Shown here piece after piece: positions 62,701 to 64,000 of a DNA stretch of 64,000 nt. Numbering within the stretch: the stretch's first letter is position 1; each line of letters begins with the position of its first letter. Below the pieces are notes generated by a model. It was not told the DNA's origin. It saw only the letters and a program-made list of their open reading frames with translations, and ran no database searches. The stretch comes from Mesodorylaimus sp. YZB2_4 (Eukaryota > Nematoda > Enoplea > Dorylaimida > Dorylaimidae). The translations under genes and the position numbers were made by a program. The stretch is taken from positions 1 to 64,000 of the forward strand of contig JASANH010000554.1 in NCBI GenBank assembly GCA_030248295.1, written 5' to 3'.

Positions 62701-64000
62701 CATTGCGTACTGCGCTTTGATCAATTGGAGTGCATTTTGCAAATAATGAGTCTCATTTAGATCTAGCTGAAAAACAATGTGACTACGAAGGGGGTGGGGG
62801 AATCTTGCAACCAAGTCGTGCACATGATGCTTATCACCCAATATCCTTACCGTTGCGATGTCTCTCAGTATGCTCTCTTGGTCGAATATGTCATCAGGAA
62901 ACCCAATTTTGAAAATCAAGTTCGAAAGTTTGTACATCGCGTAATTCCTGTCTTCTTCATTCACATAAACATCGGCCAACTCCTGGTGCATTGCGACTTT
63001 TATATTTTCAATTAGTTTTTCCACCTGTGAATTACAGAAGAGCATACTGTATGTATTATTTTATGGCGATTTACGAGTAACTTTTTTGCCTCTGTTTTAA
63101 TTCTTGGGTTAAAATAATTTTTCACATAAATTGCAGCAATAGCTTTCGGAAGATCACTAGACAAGACAGCGACACATATTTTCCATCTAAGAAAAGGCTA
63201 ATAAGGTGAATTCGAACGCGAATAAAACATATCTTGAGTACTCACCTCTCCGTCGTGTTTTTCATACTGTTTGTGGGTGCGACTAGGTGTAAATATTTCA
63301 GATATTCATTTTGTAGGCTTGGCGCAACGTTAAACAGGAAGTATCTGACCAGGTACCACATTTGCCAATTAGCAATTAATCTGAAATACAGATTTACAAT
63401 ACTGCAACACTTCTCGATATATGTATCTTCGTATAGGTGGATATATTGTATATACCGTATATGGATACGTATGGGACACACACACACACACAATATACAA
63501 TAAAGAACATTCTAGCAACTTTTTATACATAATATATATCAGACACGAGCGTATATATAATTTTTTCTTATATACTATATGTAACTATGTACTGTTAGAA
63601 TTCTAAAAAACTAGATATAAAGACATTTGCTGGTTTTGCTATTATAAATTTTAAGATATATAAAAAAGACTTCTGACTTATATACGTATCTATATGATAT
63701 ATATTTTAATGCATAAAATTTGTAGATTTCTCTGTTTATTGGTAGCTACAGTACTTGTCAGGAGGAATATAAATTTTTGGGTTGTGTATAAAAATACAAT
63801 TCTTGGCTCGCATTGATAAGCTACTCGGCCTTCTTTACATGTACATGTGCGACATAATAAACGTCAACAGGGTTATGCATAGATTTATATAGCCGACTGA
63901 AGTATTCAAAATTCGCACTCGCATTTATGTACATTGGACTGGCAGTAATGGCTTACCGTTTGCTAGTTTTCTGCAAAAGTTCTGCAAGTGAATGCAGGTA
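59733..64000 (-). CDS. M13-family zinc metallopeptidase (neprilysin/ECE-like), partial, one frame break
   Basis: Exons on the minus strand: 64000-63957 (cut by the window edge), 63380-63246, 63186-63075, 63024-62851, 62766-62295, 62227-62162, 62094-61996, 59809-59733. Hallmarks in order: NWQMWYLVRYFLF, ERWKICVAVLSSDLPKAIAA, VVDRNEWNFNPAT, SKNLLFPAIPAAFLQYPFY, the zinc-binding GHELTHGFD (HExxH), the third zinc ligand region ENVADNGGLKLAYK (ExxxD), and QLFFISYAQ|IYC. These ectoenzymes cleave signalling peptides outside the cell (family knowledge). Between VDRNEW and FPA the frame must shift by one base (about 62585-62640) with no canonical GT-AG intron to explain it. After the exon ending KRYR at 59733 the usual C-terminus ending CxxW was not found. 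The N-terminal cytoplasmic and membrane part is beyond the window. It may be a young pseudogene, or the break may be a sequence error. Confidence 0.85.
60387..60938 (+). CDS. unknown two-exon ORF nested in an intron of the M13 gene
   Basis: Two plus-strand segments, 60387-60554 and 60814-60938, join in phase 1 through a good donor (TTTTTG|GTAAGT) and acceptor (TTTTTATAG|GG). They would encode about 97 residues including VKGPSLLYEMNVDPYRQNPL, AYEGIFKRISDSLFGTGEAW and KLNAIKFPADYLILEI, ending at TGA. Composition is protein-like, but I do not recognise the family and there is no start codon in the first segment, so upstream exons would be needed. The segment begins close to a CCGGACC-type word cluster, so it may have been carried or trapped by a transposable element. 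It lies in the 2.2-kb intron between M13 exons 61996-62094 and 59733-59809, on the opposite strand. Confidence 0.35.
61480..61710. repeat. array of degenerate CTTAGTAAGA-type words
   Basis: About ten variants of CTTAGTAAGA, TCTTGGCAAGAT, TCTCACTAAGAT and similar half-palindromic words occur within 230 bp, in both orientations. The words are unevenly spaced, so this is not a simple tandem repeat. It is in the same large intron of the M13 gene. Confidence 0.6.
63476..63492. repeat. short CA microsatellite in an M13 intron
   Basis: GGGACACACACACACACAC-type run in the intron between the first two M13 exons seen here. The surrounding 63400-63900 is AT-rich with many TATATA words and no exon. Confidence 0.7.

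Noticed and set aside
1..64000. CRISPR arrays, operons, ribosome binding sites or other prokaryotic features
   Set aside because: None is present; exon-intron structure and repeats are eukaryotic.

Overview
The window is nuclear DNA of an invertebrate animal. Genes are split into many short exons with GT-AG introns whose acceptors are often TTTCAG or TTTTAG. About two thirds of the DNA is intergenic or intronic and full of small transposon remnants, tRNA-derived SINEs, foldback elements and microsatellites. No prokaryotic feature was seen. The gene set (an IkB-zeta/NFKI-1-type nuclear IkB, SLC13 carriers, complex III core protein 2, an M13 metallopeptidase, an unusual GPCR) does not fix the phylum. 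An ecdysozoan is a reasonable guess, but only a guess. Exon boundaries below were set by eye from splice sites, reading phase and family motifs.

Layout: (1) 3526-8367, minus strand: an 8-exon gene for a nuclear IkB-like ankyrin protein with a 740-residue low-complexity N-terminal part. (2) 8368-17150: no convincing gene; contains a truncated LINE (about 15343-16290), a MITE and a SINE. (3) 17154-26713 and 27819-35243, plus strand: two complete tandem SLC13 (Na+/di- or tricarboxylate symporter) genes of 11 exons each; the eight middle-or-late exons 2-7, 9 and 10 are identical in length. (4) 35670-39038, minus strand: 3' half of a ubiquinol-cytochrome c reductase core protein 2 gene, tail-to-tail with the second SLC13 gene; its N-terminal half was not found. 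(5) 45625-46590, minus: a two-exon gene for an 84-residue secreted peptide precursor with a furin-type RKRR site. (6) 46591-54034: repeat-rich, including a Tc1/mariner transposase relic. (7) 54035-55147, plus: an intronless class A-like GPCR with a long first intracellular loop. (8) 56332-58187, minus: a four-exon gene for a small secreted C2-like protein. (9) 59733-64000, minus: an M13 (neprilysin/ECE-like) zinc peptidase, cut by the window's right end, with one reading-frame break. A small unknown two-exon ORF lies on the opposite strand inside one of its introns.

The genes do not form a pathway. The clearest functional pairings are the duplicated SLC13 carriers, and the loose cluster of peptide-signalling genes on the right (secreted peptide precursor, GPCR, secreted C2-like protein, peptide-degrading M13 peptidase); that cluster may be coincidental. 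The most unusual signal in the non-coding DNA is a set of hAT-like elements with 8-bp target duplications whose ends are filled with arrays of a CCGNNCC word, each element carrying a different NN.
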